From: an uncultured Bacilli bacterium
GTDB taxonomy: Bacteria; Bacillota_I; Bacilli_A; RF39; UBA660
NCBI GenBank assembly: GCA_944358815.1
Contig: CALVRX010000035.1
Coordinates: 1-34,158 of the forward strand
Direction: 5' to 3'
Length of the DNA: 34,158 bases
Shown here one piece after another: positions 1 to 7,485 of this stretch. Numbering within the stretch: the first letter of the stretch is position 1; each line of letters begins with the position of its first letter. The translations under genes were made by a program, and so were the position numbers. The notes beneath the pieces are model-generated. The model worked only from the letters and a program-made list of their open reading frames with translations. It ran no database searches and was not told the DNA's origin.

Positions 1-141
1 CATTTCCCCTTGTAACATCGCTTCAAACATAGGGCCAAAAATATCCTTTAATGCATCTTGTACATCTTTGGCTGTCTCTGGTTGATATGTATCTATTATT
101 GCCTTTACTAATTCATTTTTACTTTTACTTTTACTTCTCAT
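1..141 (-). CDS. IS256-family transposase, N-terminus only (cut by window edge)
   Basis: The minus strand opens with an ATG at 141-139 and stays open to the window edge (47 residues). The residues resemble the start of IS256/mutator transposases: a Ser/Lys-rich beginning, then AIIDTYQPETAKDVQDALKD and FGPMFEAMLQGEM, the stretch that normally precedes the catalytic DDE domain. An AGAGGT ribosome-binding site lies 6-11 bases upstream and an extended -10 (TGATAAAAT, minus strand) precedes it. Only the N-terminus is visible, so it cannot be said whether the transposase is intact. The family match is inferred from residue pattern alone. Confidence 0.8.
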   Translation of the reverse strand, partial: MRSKSKSKNELVKAIIDTYQPETAKDVQDALKDIFGPMFEAMLQGEM

Positions 142-160
142 ATTTTTACCTCTTTCTTAT

Positions 161-169
161 ATTTTATCA
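161..169 (-). promoter_or_regulatory. Extended -10 promoter for the IS transposase
   Basis: On the minus strand TGATAAAAT lies about 20 bases before the transposase start codon. No convincing -35 is seen. It matches the extended -10 form found throughout the window. Confidence 0.35.
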
Positions 170-182
170 TACTTAAAAAGTA

Positions 183-202
183 TGTAAGTTTTTTTACTTA
201 CA
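183..202. repeat. Inverted repeat TGTAAGT-N6-ACTTACA
   Basis: TGTAAGT (183-189) and ACTTACA (196-202) are perfect complements around a six-T loop. The repeat sits just inside the presumed IS end and beyond the 3' end of the nitroreductase gene. It could be part of the transposase-binding terminal repeat or a weak terminator for the minus-strand gene. Confidence 0.5.
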
Positions 203-223
203 CACTTTATTTTACACTCTCTG

Positions 224-715
224 TTATTTTATATAATCAACATCTATTAAATGTTCTCTAATATGACTACCATCAGCATAACCAATTCCTACACCGACAA
301 TTGGAACAAAACCTTCAGGTAAATTTAATTCATTTAAAATATCTTTATTTTCTTTAATTAAACCAATAACTAAATTTAAATAAATAGAACCTAGTCCTAA
401 AGCTGTAGCTGCAAGCAACATATTTTCCGCAACACACGCACTATTTTCCTTATCTAGTCCATGACCATCATCACGAGCAGAAATAATAATCAAAGTAGGA
501 GCATTATAAAATACACTTCGCTCTTCTAAATTAGTGATTTTATCTAATAACTCTTGGTTCTGTATAACTGTTATACGCATATCTTCATATTTACCTCTAC
601 CTACTGGTGCCTGCATACCAGCTTTTAAAATTTTTCTCAAATCATCATCCTTTATTTGCTTATCCAAAAATTTACGATTTGAAAAACGCTTTTCAATAGC
701 TTCAAATAATTCCAT
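224..715 (-). CDS. Nitroreductase family protein (FMN-dependent oxidoreductase)
   Basis: 163 residues, a compact member of the nitroreductase superfamily, whose members use FMN and NAD(P)H to reduce nitro compounds, flavins or quinones in the cytoplasm. Family signatures are the N-terminal IEKRFSNRKF (the R-S-x-R FMN-phosphate contact), the MQAPVGRG segment, the central NMLLAATALGLGSIYL helix, and VGVGIGYAD near the end, which corresponds to the usual GYP region. The start is supported by AGGAAGGTGA eight bases upstream on the minus strand. It is transcribed divergently from the small membrane gene at 784 and ends two bases before the IS-derived region. The physiological substrate cannot be inferred. 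Confidence 0.88.
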   Translation of the reverse strand: MELFEAIEKRFSNRKFLDKQIKDDDLRKILKAGMQAPVGRGKYEDMRITVIQNQELLDKITNLEERSVFYNAPTLIIISARDDGHGLDKENSACVAENMLLAATALGLGSIYLNLVIGLIKENKDILNELNLPEGFVPIVGVGIGYADGSHIREHLIDVDYIK

Positions 716-739
716 TTAATCACCTTCCTATTATAATTA

Positions 740-759
740 TATACCAAAAATATGGTATA
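740..759. promoter_or_regulatory. Operator-like inverted repeat in divergent promoter region
   Basis: TATACCA (740-746) and TGGTATA (753-759) are perfect 7-bp inverted repeats spaced by six bases. The right arm overlaps the extended -10 of the rightward gene, and the repeat lies between the divergent nitroreductase and membrane-protein starts. Two half-sites about 1.3 helical turns apart are typical of a dimeric repressor site; the regulator is unknown. Confidence 0.45.
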
Positions 760-761
760 AT
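753..761 (+). promoter_or_regulatory. Extended -10 promoter (TGGTATAAT)
   Basis: TGG followed by a perfect TATAAT (756-761), 23 bases before the ATG at 784. No good -35 hexamer lies 16-18 bases upstream, so the TG extension probably compensates. It overlaps the inverted repeat at 740-759. Confidence 0.5.
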
Positions 762-783
762 CAAAATAAAGGAGGAATAAAAA

Positions 784-1119
784 ATGCGCCAATATTTAGG
801 AGACTATATTAAAACAATTGATAATAAAATAAAAACAAAAAAAATAACGGAAAAAGATATAGAAAATCATTTAACTAAAATAGAATTTTTTCAGCACGAA
901 CGACTTATTCATTTATTAGTAACCTTATTTTATGGTCTATTTGTTTTTTTAGCTGTAATTATTTCATTTAAAACATGGTTGTTTTTAATAATTCTCTATT
1001 TAGCTTTAATTGTCCTAATTTTTTATGTTAGACATTATTTCTTCCTAGAAAATCATGTTCAATATCTTTATAAGCAATATGATAAAATGAAAGAAATTAT
1101 CGATAAAAATACCAAATAA
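784..1119 (+). CDS. Small two-span membrane protein of unknown function
   Basis: 111 residues. A charged N-terminal helix (about 1-45, rich in Lys/Glu) is followed by two adjacent hydrophobic segments (about 46-63 and 65-83), then a basic/acidic tail of about 28 residues. This gives a hairpin in the membrane with both ends probably cytoplasmic. The start has a strong GGAGG seven bases upstream. It stands alone between an extended -10 promoter and a strong terminator, so it is monocistronic. I do not recognise a family. Confidence 0.8.
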   Translation: MRQYLGDYIKTIDNKIKTKKITEKDIENHLTKIEFFQHERLIHLLVTLFYGLFVFLAVIISFKTWLFLIILYLALIVLIFYVRHYFFLENHVQYLYKQYDKMKEIIDKNTK

Positions 1120-1136
1120 AATAAGGTATTTTTTTC
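1105..1136 (+). terminator. Rho-independent terminator
   Basis: AAAAATACC (1105-1113) pairs with GGTATTTTT (1125-1133) over an 11-base loop, and T residues follow. It overlaps the last codons of the 784 gene. Confidence 0.75.
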
Positions 1137-1174
1137 TTATATATCGTTTTACCATAGATTTATTTTACATGTTG

Positions 1175-1183
1175 TGTTAAAAT
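1175..1183 (+). promoter_or_regulatory. Extended -10 promoter for the parA operon
   Basis: TGTTAAAAT, 36 bases before parA. The alternative TTTACA (1164-1169) with TATAGC (1187-1192) at 17-base spacing is also possible. Either would drive the parA-to-5373 operon. Confidence 0.4.
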
Positions 1184-1218
1184 GAATATAGCTATAAATA
1201 TAGAAACTGGTGGTATAA

Positions 1219-2004
1219 ATGGGAAAAATAATTGCACTTGTCAATCAAAAAGGTGGCGTTGGTAAAACAACGTCTAGTATTAACTTAGCAGCTTGCTTAG
1301 GGTATCTTGGTAAACGTTCATTACTAATTGATTTAGATCCCCAAGGTAATAGTACAACAGGTCTTGGAATTGACAAAGGTGATATTAAAAAAAGTATATA
1401 TGACTTATTAATAGGTGAAGCCAATTTTAAAGAAGTTGTAAAGAAAACTAAATTTAAAAATCTTTATATTATTCCAGCTACAATAAGTTTAGCTGGTGCT
1501 GATTTAGAATTAGCTGAAAAAAGTCGTTTAGACCCTGAATTTTCAAAAAATAAACAATTGAAAAAAGGACTAGAAGAGGCAAAAGAAATATTTGATTATA
1601 TTATAATTGATTGTCCTCCTTCACTTGGACTTTTAACGACTAATGCTTTAACAGCTGCAAATTCTGTCATAATTCCTGTACAATGTGAATTTTTTGCCCT
1701 AGAAGGAATTATGCAGTTATTAAATTCCATTATGCTTGCCCAAAAAACCTTAAATCCAACTTTAGATATTGAAGGCGTTTTACTTACAATGCTCGACAAT
1801 AGAACTAACCTTGGATTGGAAGTTGTGCAAGATATTAAAAGTTATTTTAAAGAAAGAGTCTATGATACTATTATTCCAAGATTAGTTAGATTGTCCGAAG
1901 CTCCAAGCCATGGCAAACCAATCATTTATTATGATTCTAAAAGTCGTGGTGCCGAAGCCTATATAAATTTAGCAAAAGAGGTGATTTCTCGAAATGGAAA
2001 ATAG
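1219..2004 (+). CDS. parA: Chromosome-partitioning ATPase ParA (Soj)
   Basis: 261 residues, the normal length for chromosomal ParA/Soj. The deviant Walker A motif KGGVGKTTS begins at residue 10. DLDPQGNSTTGLG is the switch I region, and IIDCPPSLGLLT is the Walker B segment. ParA is an ATP-dependent dimer that binds DNA and, with ParB at parS, segregates origins; in spore formers it also affects Spo0A activation and DnaA. The start ATG follows GGTGG by six bases. It overlaps parB by 11 bases, which is the classical coupled arrangement. The neighbours suggest an origin-proximal locus. Identification is secure. Confidence 0.97.
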   Translation: MGKIIALVNQKGGVGKTTSSINLAACLGYLGKRSLLIDLDPQGNSTTGLGIDKGDIKKSIYDLLIGEANFKEVVKKTKFKNLYIIPATISLAGADLELAEKSRLDPEFSKNKQLKKGLEEAKEIFDYIIIDCPPSLGLLTTNALTAANSVIIPVQCEFFALEGIMQLLNSIMLAQKTLNPTLDIEGVLLTMLDNRTNLGLEVVQDIKSYFKERVYDTIIPRLVRLSEAPSHGKPIIYYDSKSRGAEAYINLAKEVISRNGK

Positions 2005-2869
2005 AAGAGCCCTAGGCAAAGGCCTAGAACAATTATTTGATTTAGATAACTTAAACGTTAATAACGTTAGTGATTTTGAAAAGAATATCTATGAAGACAC
2101 TAAACATGAAGAAATTGTTGAGCTAAATATCGATCACTTAAGACCAAATCCTTATCAACCAAGAACCATATTTGATGAAGATGCATTAAATGAATTAGCC
2201 GAATCCATTAAAGAAAATGGCGTATTTCAACCAATAATTGTCAAAAAAAGTATTAAAGGATATGACGTTATTGCTGGTGAAAGAAGACTTAGAGCCAGTA
2301 AAATAGCTGGCAAAACAACTATACCAGCTATTATAAGACAAATAAGCGATGAAAAAATGGCAGAAATTGCTTTATTAGAAAACTTACAAAGAGAAAATTT
2401 AAATGCCTTAGAAGAAGCCAAAGCCTATAAAAGCCTCATTGATAAATTAAACTTAACCCAAGAAGAATTAGCTAAAAAAGTTAGTAAAAGTAGAAGTCAT
2501 ATCACTAATATGTTAGGCCTACTTAGACTGCCTGGCGAAGTGCAAGACATGATTTCAACGGGCAAACTAACCATGGGACATGCACGAGCTTTAAGTAAAA
2601 TAGAAAATAAAGAAGAAATTGTTAAAATGGCTAATGATATTACTGAAAAAGGATTAACTGTTAGAGAAGTTGAAGAAAAAAGTGAAAATATACCCAAAGC
2701 TCATCAAACAATCAGAAAACCAAAAAATGATGAATTTAAATATGTTCAAGACTTACTCAGAGATAAATTAGATACCAAAGTTAAAATTAAAGATAAAAAA
2801 ATTGAAATATCTTTTACAAATACTGCTGATTTAAATAGAATATTAGAAATCTTAAATATAAAGGAGTAA
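1994..2869 (+). CDS. parB: Chromosome-partitioning protein ParB (Spo0J)
   Basis: 291 residues. After a short N-terminal Arg-rich ParA-stimulating segment (RRALGKGLEQLF) comes the ParB/Srx CTPase domain, with NPYQPR near 52 and GERRLRASKIAGK, the CTP-binding and parS-spreading box. The central helix-turn-helix that reads parS contains LTQEELAKKVSKSRSHITN. A C-terminal dimerisation region ends the protein. It loads on parS as a CTP-dependent clamp and recruits SMC. The start lies inside the 3' end of parA, preceded by AAGAGGTGA. The gene ends in AAAGGAG, which serves mscS. No parS was found by eye in the window. Confidence 0.97.
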   Translation: MENRRALGKGLEQLFDLDNLNVNNVSDFEKNIYEDTKHEEIVELNIDHLRPNPYQPRTIFDEDALNELAESIKENGVFQPIIVKKSIKGYDVIAGERRLRASKIAGKTTIPAIIRQISDEKMAEIALLENLQRENLNALEEAKAYKSLIDKLNLTQEELAKKVSKSRSHITNMLGLLRLPGEVQDMISTGKLTMGHARALSKIENKEEIVKMANDITEKGLTVREVEEKSENIPKAHQTIRKPKNDEFKYVQDLLRDKLDTKVKIKDKKIEISFTNTADLNRILEILNIKE

Positions 2870-2873
2870 ATAA

Positions 2874-3662
2874 ATGGAAAGCATTTTTACAAAAGAAGTA
2901 ATTACCACTATAGGTATAATAATAGTTGCCTTCATCCTTTACTTTATTATAAAACAAATTATATCCAATTTCTTTATCAAAAAGGCTAAACATCATTCAA
3001 ATAAAAAAGCCTTAACTATTTTAACTATTTTAAATAATGTTATAAAATATATAATATTAATAATTGCCCTATTAACTATACTGGCTACATGGGGTGTGGA
3101 TACTAAAGCCTTAATTGCCTCATTAGGAGTTGCTGGTGCCGTAGCAGGTTTAGCAATGCAAGACATGATTAAAGATTTCTTGGGTGGTGCTGATATTTTA
3201 ACCGAAGATCAATTTAAAGTTGGCGATAATATTCAAGTAGGTAACTTCCGTGGTAATGTTATTTATTTAGGTATGAAAACTACTAAAATTAGAGCCTATA
3301 CCGGTGAAGTTAAAATAATTGCTAATAGAAATATTAATGAAGTTATTAATTATAGCATCATGCCTGCAGTCTGTGTAATCGATGTAGAACTATCGTATGA
3401 AAACTCTACCGAAAAAGCCGAAGAAGTATTAAAAACAGTTATTGAACGGGTTTCAAAAATGGTCAATTACTTAAAACGACCAATTACTATATTAGGCATT
3501 GAAGAATTAACTACAGACTCCGTTGTCTACCGCATTGAAGCCGAAGTTAGTGCCATGAAAAACTTTGAATTTAATCGCATTTTCTTAAAAGAAATAAAAA
3601 AAGAAGCGGAAGCTAATCACCTCACTCTATCTTATAGAAAGGTGGATGTTCATAATGTCTGA
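2874..3662 (+). CDS. mscS: MscS-family small-conductance mechanosensitive channel
   Basis: 262 residues. An N-terminal transmembrane segment (about 8-28) and a second (about 55-75) are followed by the pore-lining TM3 region rich in Gly and Ala (ASLGVAGAVAGLAMQDMI), the hallmark of MscS. The beta domain (FKVGDNIQVGNFRGNV) and cytosolic cage follow. The channel opens under membrane tension to release solutes on hypo-osmotic shock. The ATG lies four bases after the parB stop, with an AAAGGAG site inside parB. It overlaps the DUF951 gene by 8 bases, so parA-parB-mscS-DUF951 are translated together. An mscS gene after parB is familiar in Clostridia. Confidence 0.93.
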   Translation: MESIFTKEVITTIGIIIVAFILYFIIKQIISNFFIKKAKHHSNKKALTILTILNNVIKYIILIIALLTILATWGVDTKALIASLGVAGAVAGLAMQDMIKDFLGGADILTEDQFKVGDNIQVGNFRGNVIYLGMKTTKIRAYTGEVKIIANRNINEVINYSIMPAVCVIDVELSYENSTEKAEEVLKTVIERVSKMVNYLKRPITILGIEELTTDSVVYRIEAEVSAMKNFEFNRIFLKEIKKEAEANHLTLSYRKVDVHNV

Positions 3663-3837
3663 TTATAAATTAGGTAGTATTGTTATCATGAAGAAAGCCC
3701 ATCCATGCGGACATAATGAATGGGAAATAATAAGACTTGGGGCTGATATTAAAATAAAATGTTTAGGTTGTGGAAGAAGCATAATGCTTCCTAGAATTGA
3801 ATTTAATAAAAAAATGAAAAAAATAATTAAACTTTAA
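3655..3837 (+). CDS. DUF951 small zinc-ribbon-like protein
   Basis: 60 residues. It has the DUF951 pattern: a beta-rich start (YKLGSIVIMKKAHPCG), then EWEIIRLGADIKIKC and CLGCGRSIMLPR. Cysteines in HPCG and in C-x2-C could bind zinc. An upstream in-frame ATG at 3646 touches the GGTGG site, so the ATG at 3655, with AAAGGTGG eight bases upstream, is the better start. DUF951 genes sit beside ychF and rpsF in Bacilli and beside parB/mscS in Clostridia, so this locus joins the two patterns. A nucleic-acid role is often suspected but is not established. Confidence 0.9.
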   Translation: MSDYKLGSIVIMKKAHPCGHNEWEIIRLGADIKIKCLGCGRSIMLPRIEFNKKMKKIIKL

Positions 3838-3848
3838 GGAGGAAAGCC

Positions 3849-5363
3849 ATGAAAAAAAAGAAAAAAATACTTCTTGGACCAGTCATAACAATCATAATTT
3901 TAACTATTTCAATTATGATTATTAGTGGCATATGTTCCGCCTTAGGTGTTCAAGGAGAAATCACTAGAATAAATAATAATAGCTTAGAAACATCCATGGT
4001 CACCGTTAAAAGTGTCTTCTCTGAAGAAGGCTTAAAATATTTCTTTTCATCACCGGTTGATACCTTCAAAACATTTGAACCATTAGTTCTCTTAATAATT
4101 TCCCTAATGGCAGTATCTATTGGCAAAGCTAGTGGTTTATTTAAAGCCATGTTTTCACCACTTAAAAGATTAAAACCAGGTGTTGTTACTTTCTTTACTT
4201 TATTTGCCGGAATAATATCTTCTTTTTTAGGTGAATATGGATTTATTTTAGTCTTACCCTTAACTGCCGTTATCTATCAGTATTTAGGACGTAACTCAAT
4301 GCTTGGTATCTTAACCGCATTTATAGGCGTTAGTATGGGCTATGGAGCTGGTTTAGTCTTCAATTATGATGACTATCAACTAGGATTATTAACCAGAGCA
4401 GCAGCCACAGTTGATGTCGATGAAAACTATATATTCAACGCTTGGTCTAATTCATATGCCATGATTGTCGCCACATTTATTCTATCCATCTTTGGAACTA
4501 TCATTATTGAAAACATCTTGAGACCTAAAGTCAAAGAATCAATTAAAGAAACTGATGAATTGATTATTTCAAAAAAAGGTCTTATAGCTAGTACAATAGC
4601 TTTTATTATATTAATGTTAATCTTTATTTATACTATTATTCCTGGTTTGCCAGGTTCAGGTTTACTATTAGATCAAAGTCAAACTGATTATGTAGCTCAA
4701 TTACTTGGACCTAATGCTCCATTTACCGATGCCTTTGCTTTCGTCTTTTTAATCATTATGATGATCTGTTCAGGCATCTATGGATATATCTCAAAAAACA
4801 TTAAAAATACTAATGACTTTAGTGTTGGTCTCTCTAAAGAATTTGATAATTTAGGATATATGTTTATTCTAATGTTCTTTGCTTCTTTATTAGTTAGTAT
4901 TTTAAACTGGACTAATTTAGGAACCGTAGTTGCATCTTGGCTTATCTCATTTATGAGTAATCTAGAATTTACTGGTATTCCATTAATTGTTACAATGTTC
5001 TTAGCCATAATTTTAATGTCATTTTTAATACCAGATGCCATTACTAAATGGACACTTGCATCCCCTATTTTAGTTCCCCTATTTATGAAAGCCAACATTA
5101 CCCCAGACTTTACCCAATTTATATTCAAAGCTGCTGATAGTGTTGGTAAAGGCATGACTCCATTTTTTGTATATTTCATTGTTATGCTTGCCTTTTTAGA
5201 AAAATATAATAATAAAGAAAGCAATAAAATCACAGTTTTTGGTACTTTAAATCTACTTAGACCAACTGCTTTAATTTTTGCTGTATTATGGTTTATAATC
5301 GTTATAGGATTCTTTGTCATTGGACTTCCACTTGGACCAACCGCCGCTGCTCCAACTTTATAG
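3849..5363 (+). CDS. AbgT-family transporter (p-aminobenzoyl-glutamate / antimetabolite type)
   Basis: 504 residues with about a dozen hydrophobic segments. AbgT hallmarks are the N-terminal extracytoplasmic loop after TM1, the paired hairpin regions, LNWTNLGTVVASW, the ITKWTLASPILVPLFM stretch (compare the AKW-x5-PIFVPMF motif), and the IGLPLGPTA tail. Family members (E. coli AbgT, MtrF, YdaH) are ion-coupled inner-membrane carriers for p-aminobenzoyl-glutamate or for sulfonamide efflux. The AAGGAGG site 5-11 bases upstream is strong and the gap to DUF951 is 11 bases, so it belongs to the parA operon. This is an unusual passenger between partition genes and ychF. The substrate is unproven. 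Confidence 0.85.
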   Translation: MKKKKKILLGPVITIIILTISIMIISGICSALGVQGEITRINNNSLETSMVTVKSVFSEEGLKYFFSSPVDTFKTFEPLVLLIISLMAVSIGKASGLFKAMFSPLKRLKPGVVTFFTLFAGIISSFLGEYGFILVLPLTAVIYQYLGRNSMLGILTAFIGVSMGYGAGLVFNYDDYQLGLLTRAAATVDVDENYIFNAWSNSYAMIVATFILSIFGTIIIENILRPKVKESIKETDELIISKKGLIASTIAFIILMLIFIYTIIPGLPGSGLLLDQSQTDYVAQLLGPNAPFTDAFAFVFLIIMMICSGIYGYISKNIKNTNDFSVGLSKEFDNLGYMFILMFFASLLVSILNWTNLGTVVASWLISFMSNLEFTGIPLIVTMFLAIILMSFLIPDAITKWTLASPILVPLFMKANITPDFTQFIFKAADSVGKGMTPFFVYFIVMLAFLEKYNNKESNKITVFGTLNLLRPTALIFAVLWFIIVIGFFVIGLPLGPTAAAPTL

Positions 5364-5372
5364 GAAATAAAA

Positions 5373-6107
5373 ATGATTATATCAATTAGATCACCATTTC
5401 ACAGTAAAATAGGAAGAAGAAATTGTCGTGTAATAAATAGAAGCCAAGTCTTTAAAATTAATAAGGAAAAATATGGTAAATTAAAATTAAAACATGATAC
5501 AACACATGCAAAAATAGAAATGGAAAGTTTCTTAAAAATAAAAAATGTTAGTAATATTAATATATATGGAACCTTTACTAGTACTAATGAATATAAATTA
5601 CATTTTAGAGATACTCCTCAACCCCAAGATTTTTTATACGATGATGGTCTATATTATTATAAATATTTACAAAATAATATGCTTTGCTTTTTTGATAAAA
5701 TGGAATATCTCACATACTTCAATGATCAATTAATTGGCATTATGCGTCAATATCTTATAACTAAACCAGGAACAAATGACATTAGCTATGCCTATAGTGC
5801 TTTATATTGGAAAGGTTTAAATTATTTTATATACCCTGCTCATATTAATAAAAAAAATTATTTTTGTATTTATCAAGATAATACTTTAATTGCAATTATA
5901 TATATGAAAACATTTGAATTAATTGGTTGTCCTGTTGGTACTATATATGCAAATGATAATGTTGATAAAGACTTCTTGTGTATCATTGCTGGAACATATA
6001 GTTACATGGATGAACTAACGCAGCCAGCCTCTAATAACTATGTTAGAAATGATAAATTTGACCAAAATTTCATTAATAAAATTATTAATAAGCAAGAAAC
6101 TAGTTAA
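5373..6107 (+). CDS. Hypothetical protein, beta-rich, unrecognised
   Basis: 244 residues, no signal peptide and no clear membrane segment. Aromatic and Asn content is high. Alternating hydrophobic strands (NINIYGTFTS, YKLHFRD, NYFCIYQDNTLIAIIYMK) suggest a largely beta fold with possible repeated hairpins. A LURP-one/tubby-C-like fold is one guess that I cannot support by motif. The start is 10 bases after the abgT stop, with a weak AGGA site, so it is the last gene of the parA operon. A long hairpin terminator follows. Function unknown. Confidence 0.75.
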   Translation: MIISIRSPFHSKIGRRNCRVINRSQVFKINKEKYGKLKLKHDTTHAKIEMESFLKIKNVSNINIYGTFTSTNEYKLHFRDTPQPQDFLYDDGLYYYKYLQNNMLCFFDKMEYLTYFNDQLIGIMRQYLITKPGTNDISYAYSALYWKGLNYFIYPAHINKKNYFCIYQDNTLIAIIYMKTFELIGCPVGTIYANDNVDKDFLCIIAGTYSYMDELTQPASNNYVRNDKFDQNFINKIINKQETS

Positions 6108-6157
6108 AATGATGTACATTCTATTTAGGAAACATCAAATAAAAAACTAGTTTTTTA
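6097..6157 (+). terminator. Long two-part hairpin terminator of the parA operon
   Basis: AAACTAGTT (6097-6105) pairs with AACTAGTTT (6145-6153), and inside it TGATGT pairs with ACATCA. A T-run follows to 6156. It begins in the last codons of the 5373 gene. Confidence 0.65.
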
Positions 6158-6185
6158 TTACTTAATAGACTTATATATATACTTT

Positions 6186-6194
6186 TGATAAAAT
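6186..6194 (+). promoter_or_regulatory. Extended -10 promoter for the GH25 gene
   Basis: TGATAAAAT, 23 bases before the ATG at 6218. There is no strong -35. It follows the preceding terminator directly. Confidence 0.45.
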
Positions 6195-6217
6195 AAATAT
6201 AAAAGGAAGTGAAAATA

Positions 6218-7444
6218 ATGTCTAAAAAGAAAATACTTATAATAGCCATTATATTATTAATAATAGCCATAACAATATTAATAATATATTTAAATAACCG
6301 TATAATAGATGATAATTCAGGCTTTACTTTAAAAGACAATCTTCAAACCGAAGTCTATACCAAAGCTAATATAAAAGATTATATAGATAAAATAGATGGC
6401 AAAATCTTAAAGCAAGATCCAATTAATACTAAAAAATTAGGTACTCAAGAAATTAGCTTTATCTATTTGAATAAAAACAATCAAAAAAGAAGGGGTACTA
6501 TTCAAATAGAAATTAAAGACACAGAACAGCCTTTAGTTTGGATAAATAATAATTACTCAACTAAAGTCGGACAAGAGCCAAACTTTGATAATATTATTTG
6601 CGTAGATAATTATGATAATAAACCAAAATGTGAAATGAGTGGTAATTACGATATAAATACCCCAGGGACCTATAATTTAAAATATAAAGCTGAAGATAAT
6701 AGTGGTAATATTTTTGAAAAAAACATTACCTTAACTGTTTATGAACCTGTCACTAATACCCACTCTACCCCATCCAATACGAAACAACCACAAACTCCAA
6801 CTTTCACTGATTTTCAAACAGTTTTAACTAATTATAAAAATGAAAATACCGAAATAGGTATTGATGTTTCTAAATGGCAAGGAGACATTGATTTCACAAA
6901 AGTCAAAAACGCCGGTGCTTCCTTTGTTATGATTCGAGTAGGTTCTCAATCAGGAACTAAAGGCGAATATGTCTTAGATCCTTATTTTAAACAAAACATT
7001 GAAAATGCCTTACAAAATAATTTAAAGGTCGGTATCTATTTTTATTCATACGCTGATAGTGAGAAAGAAGCAACTAAACAAGCTAATTGGGTGATAGATC
7101 AAATTAAAGACTATAATATTACTTTACCAGTTGTTTTTGATTTTGAAAGTTTTAACTCATTTAATGACATGGAATTAAGTATCTTTGGATTAAATCAAGT
7201 TGCCGATACCTTTATTAAGACTTTGGAAAATAATGGATATATAGGTGTTCTTTATGGCAGCAAAAACTATTTAAATGCTATTTGGAAATACCATGAACAA
7301 CCAGTTTGGCTTGCTCACTATACCAATCAAACTGATTATGATAAAGAATATTTTATGTGGCAAATGTGTGACGATGGTAAAATAGATGGAATAAATGGAT
7401 ATGTCGACATTGATATATTATATAAAAGTTCTAGTAAAAACTAG
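6218..7444 (+). CDS. Membrane-anchored GH25 muramidase (lysozyme) with an Ig-like domain
   Basis: 408 residues. A Lys-rich start and a single hydrophobic segment (about 5-24) form a signal anchor. Residues about 110-175 look like a bacterial Ig-like (DUF5011-type) module (VGQEP, then TPGTYNLKYKAEDNSGN). A Thr/Pro/Ser linker (about 176-200) leads to a C-terminal GH25 domain (about 212-400). Its signatures are IGIDVSKWQGDIDF, VMIRVGSQ, GIYFYSYA and the catalytic VVFDFES segment. The enzyme should cleave beta-1,4 bonds in peptidoglycan outside the membrane. The start at 6218 is chosen over an upstream in-frame GTG (6209) because AAAAGGAAG is then well spaced. Monocistronic. Confidence 0.9.
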   Translation: MSKKKILIIAIILLIIAITILIIYLNNRIIDDNSGFTLKDNLQTEVYTKANIKDYIDKIDGKILKQDPINTKKLGTQEISFIYLNKNNQKRRGTIQIEIKDTEQPLVWINNNYSTKVGQEPNFDNIICVDNYDNKPKCEMSGNYDINTPGTYNLKYKAEDNSGNIFEKNITLTVYEPVTNTHSTPSNTKQPQTPTFTDFQTVLTNYKNENTEIGIDVSKWQGDIDFTKVKNAGASFVMIRVGSQSGTKGEYVLDPYFKQNIENALQNNLKVGIYFYSYADSEKEATKQANWVIDQIKDYNITLPVVFDFESFNSFNDMELSIFGLNQVADTFIKTLENNGYIGVLYGSKNYLNAIWKYHEQPVWLAHYTNQTDYDKEYFMWQMCDDGKIDGINGYVDIDILYKSSSKN

Positions 7445-7457
7445 ACTTTTTTTCTTT
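7424..7457 (+). terminator. Rho-independent terminator
   Basis: AAAAGT-T-CTAGT (7424-7435) pairs with ACTAG-A-CTTTT (7440-7450) over a four-A loop, followed by a T-run. The single central mismatch is tolerated. It overlaps the GH25 stop. Confidence 0.7.
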
Positions 7458-7460
7458 ATG

Positions 7461-7469
7461 TGATAAAAT
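7461..7469 (+). promoter_or_regulatory. Extended -10 promoter for ychF
   Basis: TGATAAAAT lies 16 bases before the chosen ychF ATG. The -35 region falls in the upstream terminator hairpin and is poor. Confidence 0.45.
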
Positions 7470-7485
7470 ATTGTTGGTGATGAAA

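Larger units (their letters stand above)
142..222. mobile_element. Terminal non-coding end of the IS256-like element (approximate)
   Basis: Between the transposase start and the nitroreductase stop are about 80 bases. They contain an outward-facing stretch that on the minus strand reads GAGTGTAAAATAAAG, a GTGTAAAA-type string common near IS256-family ends, plus a perfect 7-bp inverted repeat at 183-202. The exact element boundary and target duplication cannot be fixed because the other end is outside the window. Confidence 0.4.

Noticed and set aside
1-1218. oriC or parS near parA
   Set aside because: No cluster of DnaA boxes (TTATCCACA-like) and no GTTTCACGTGAAAC-like parS was seen in the window.
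4778-5320. 180-residue open frame on the minus strand inside abgT
   Set aside because: It lies wholly antisense to a well-supported transporter, has no ribosome site and reads as a low-complexity complement of membrane codons.
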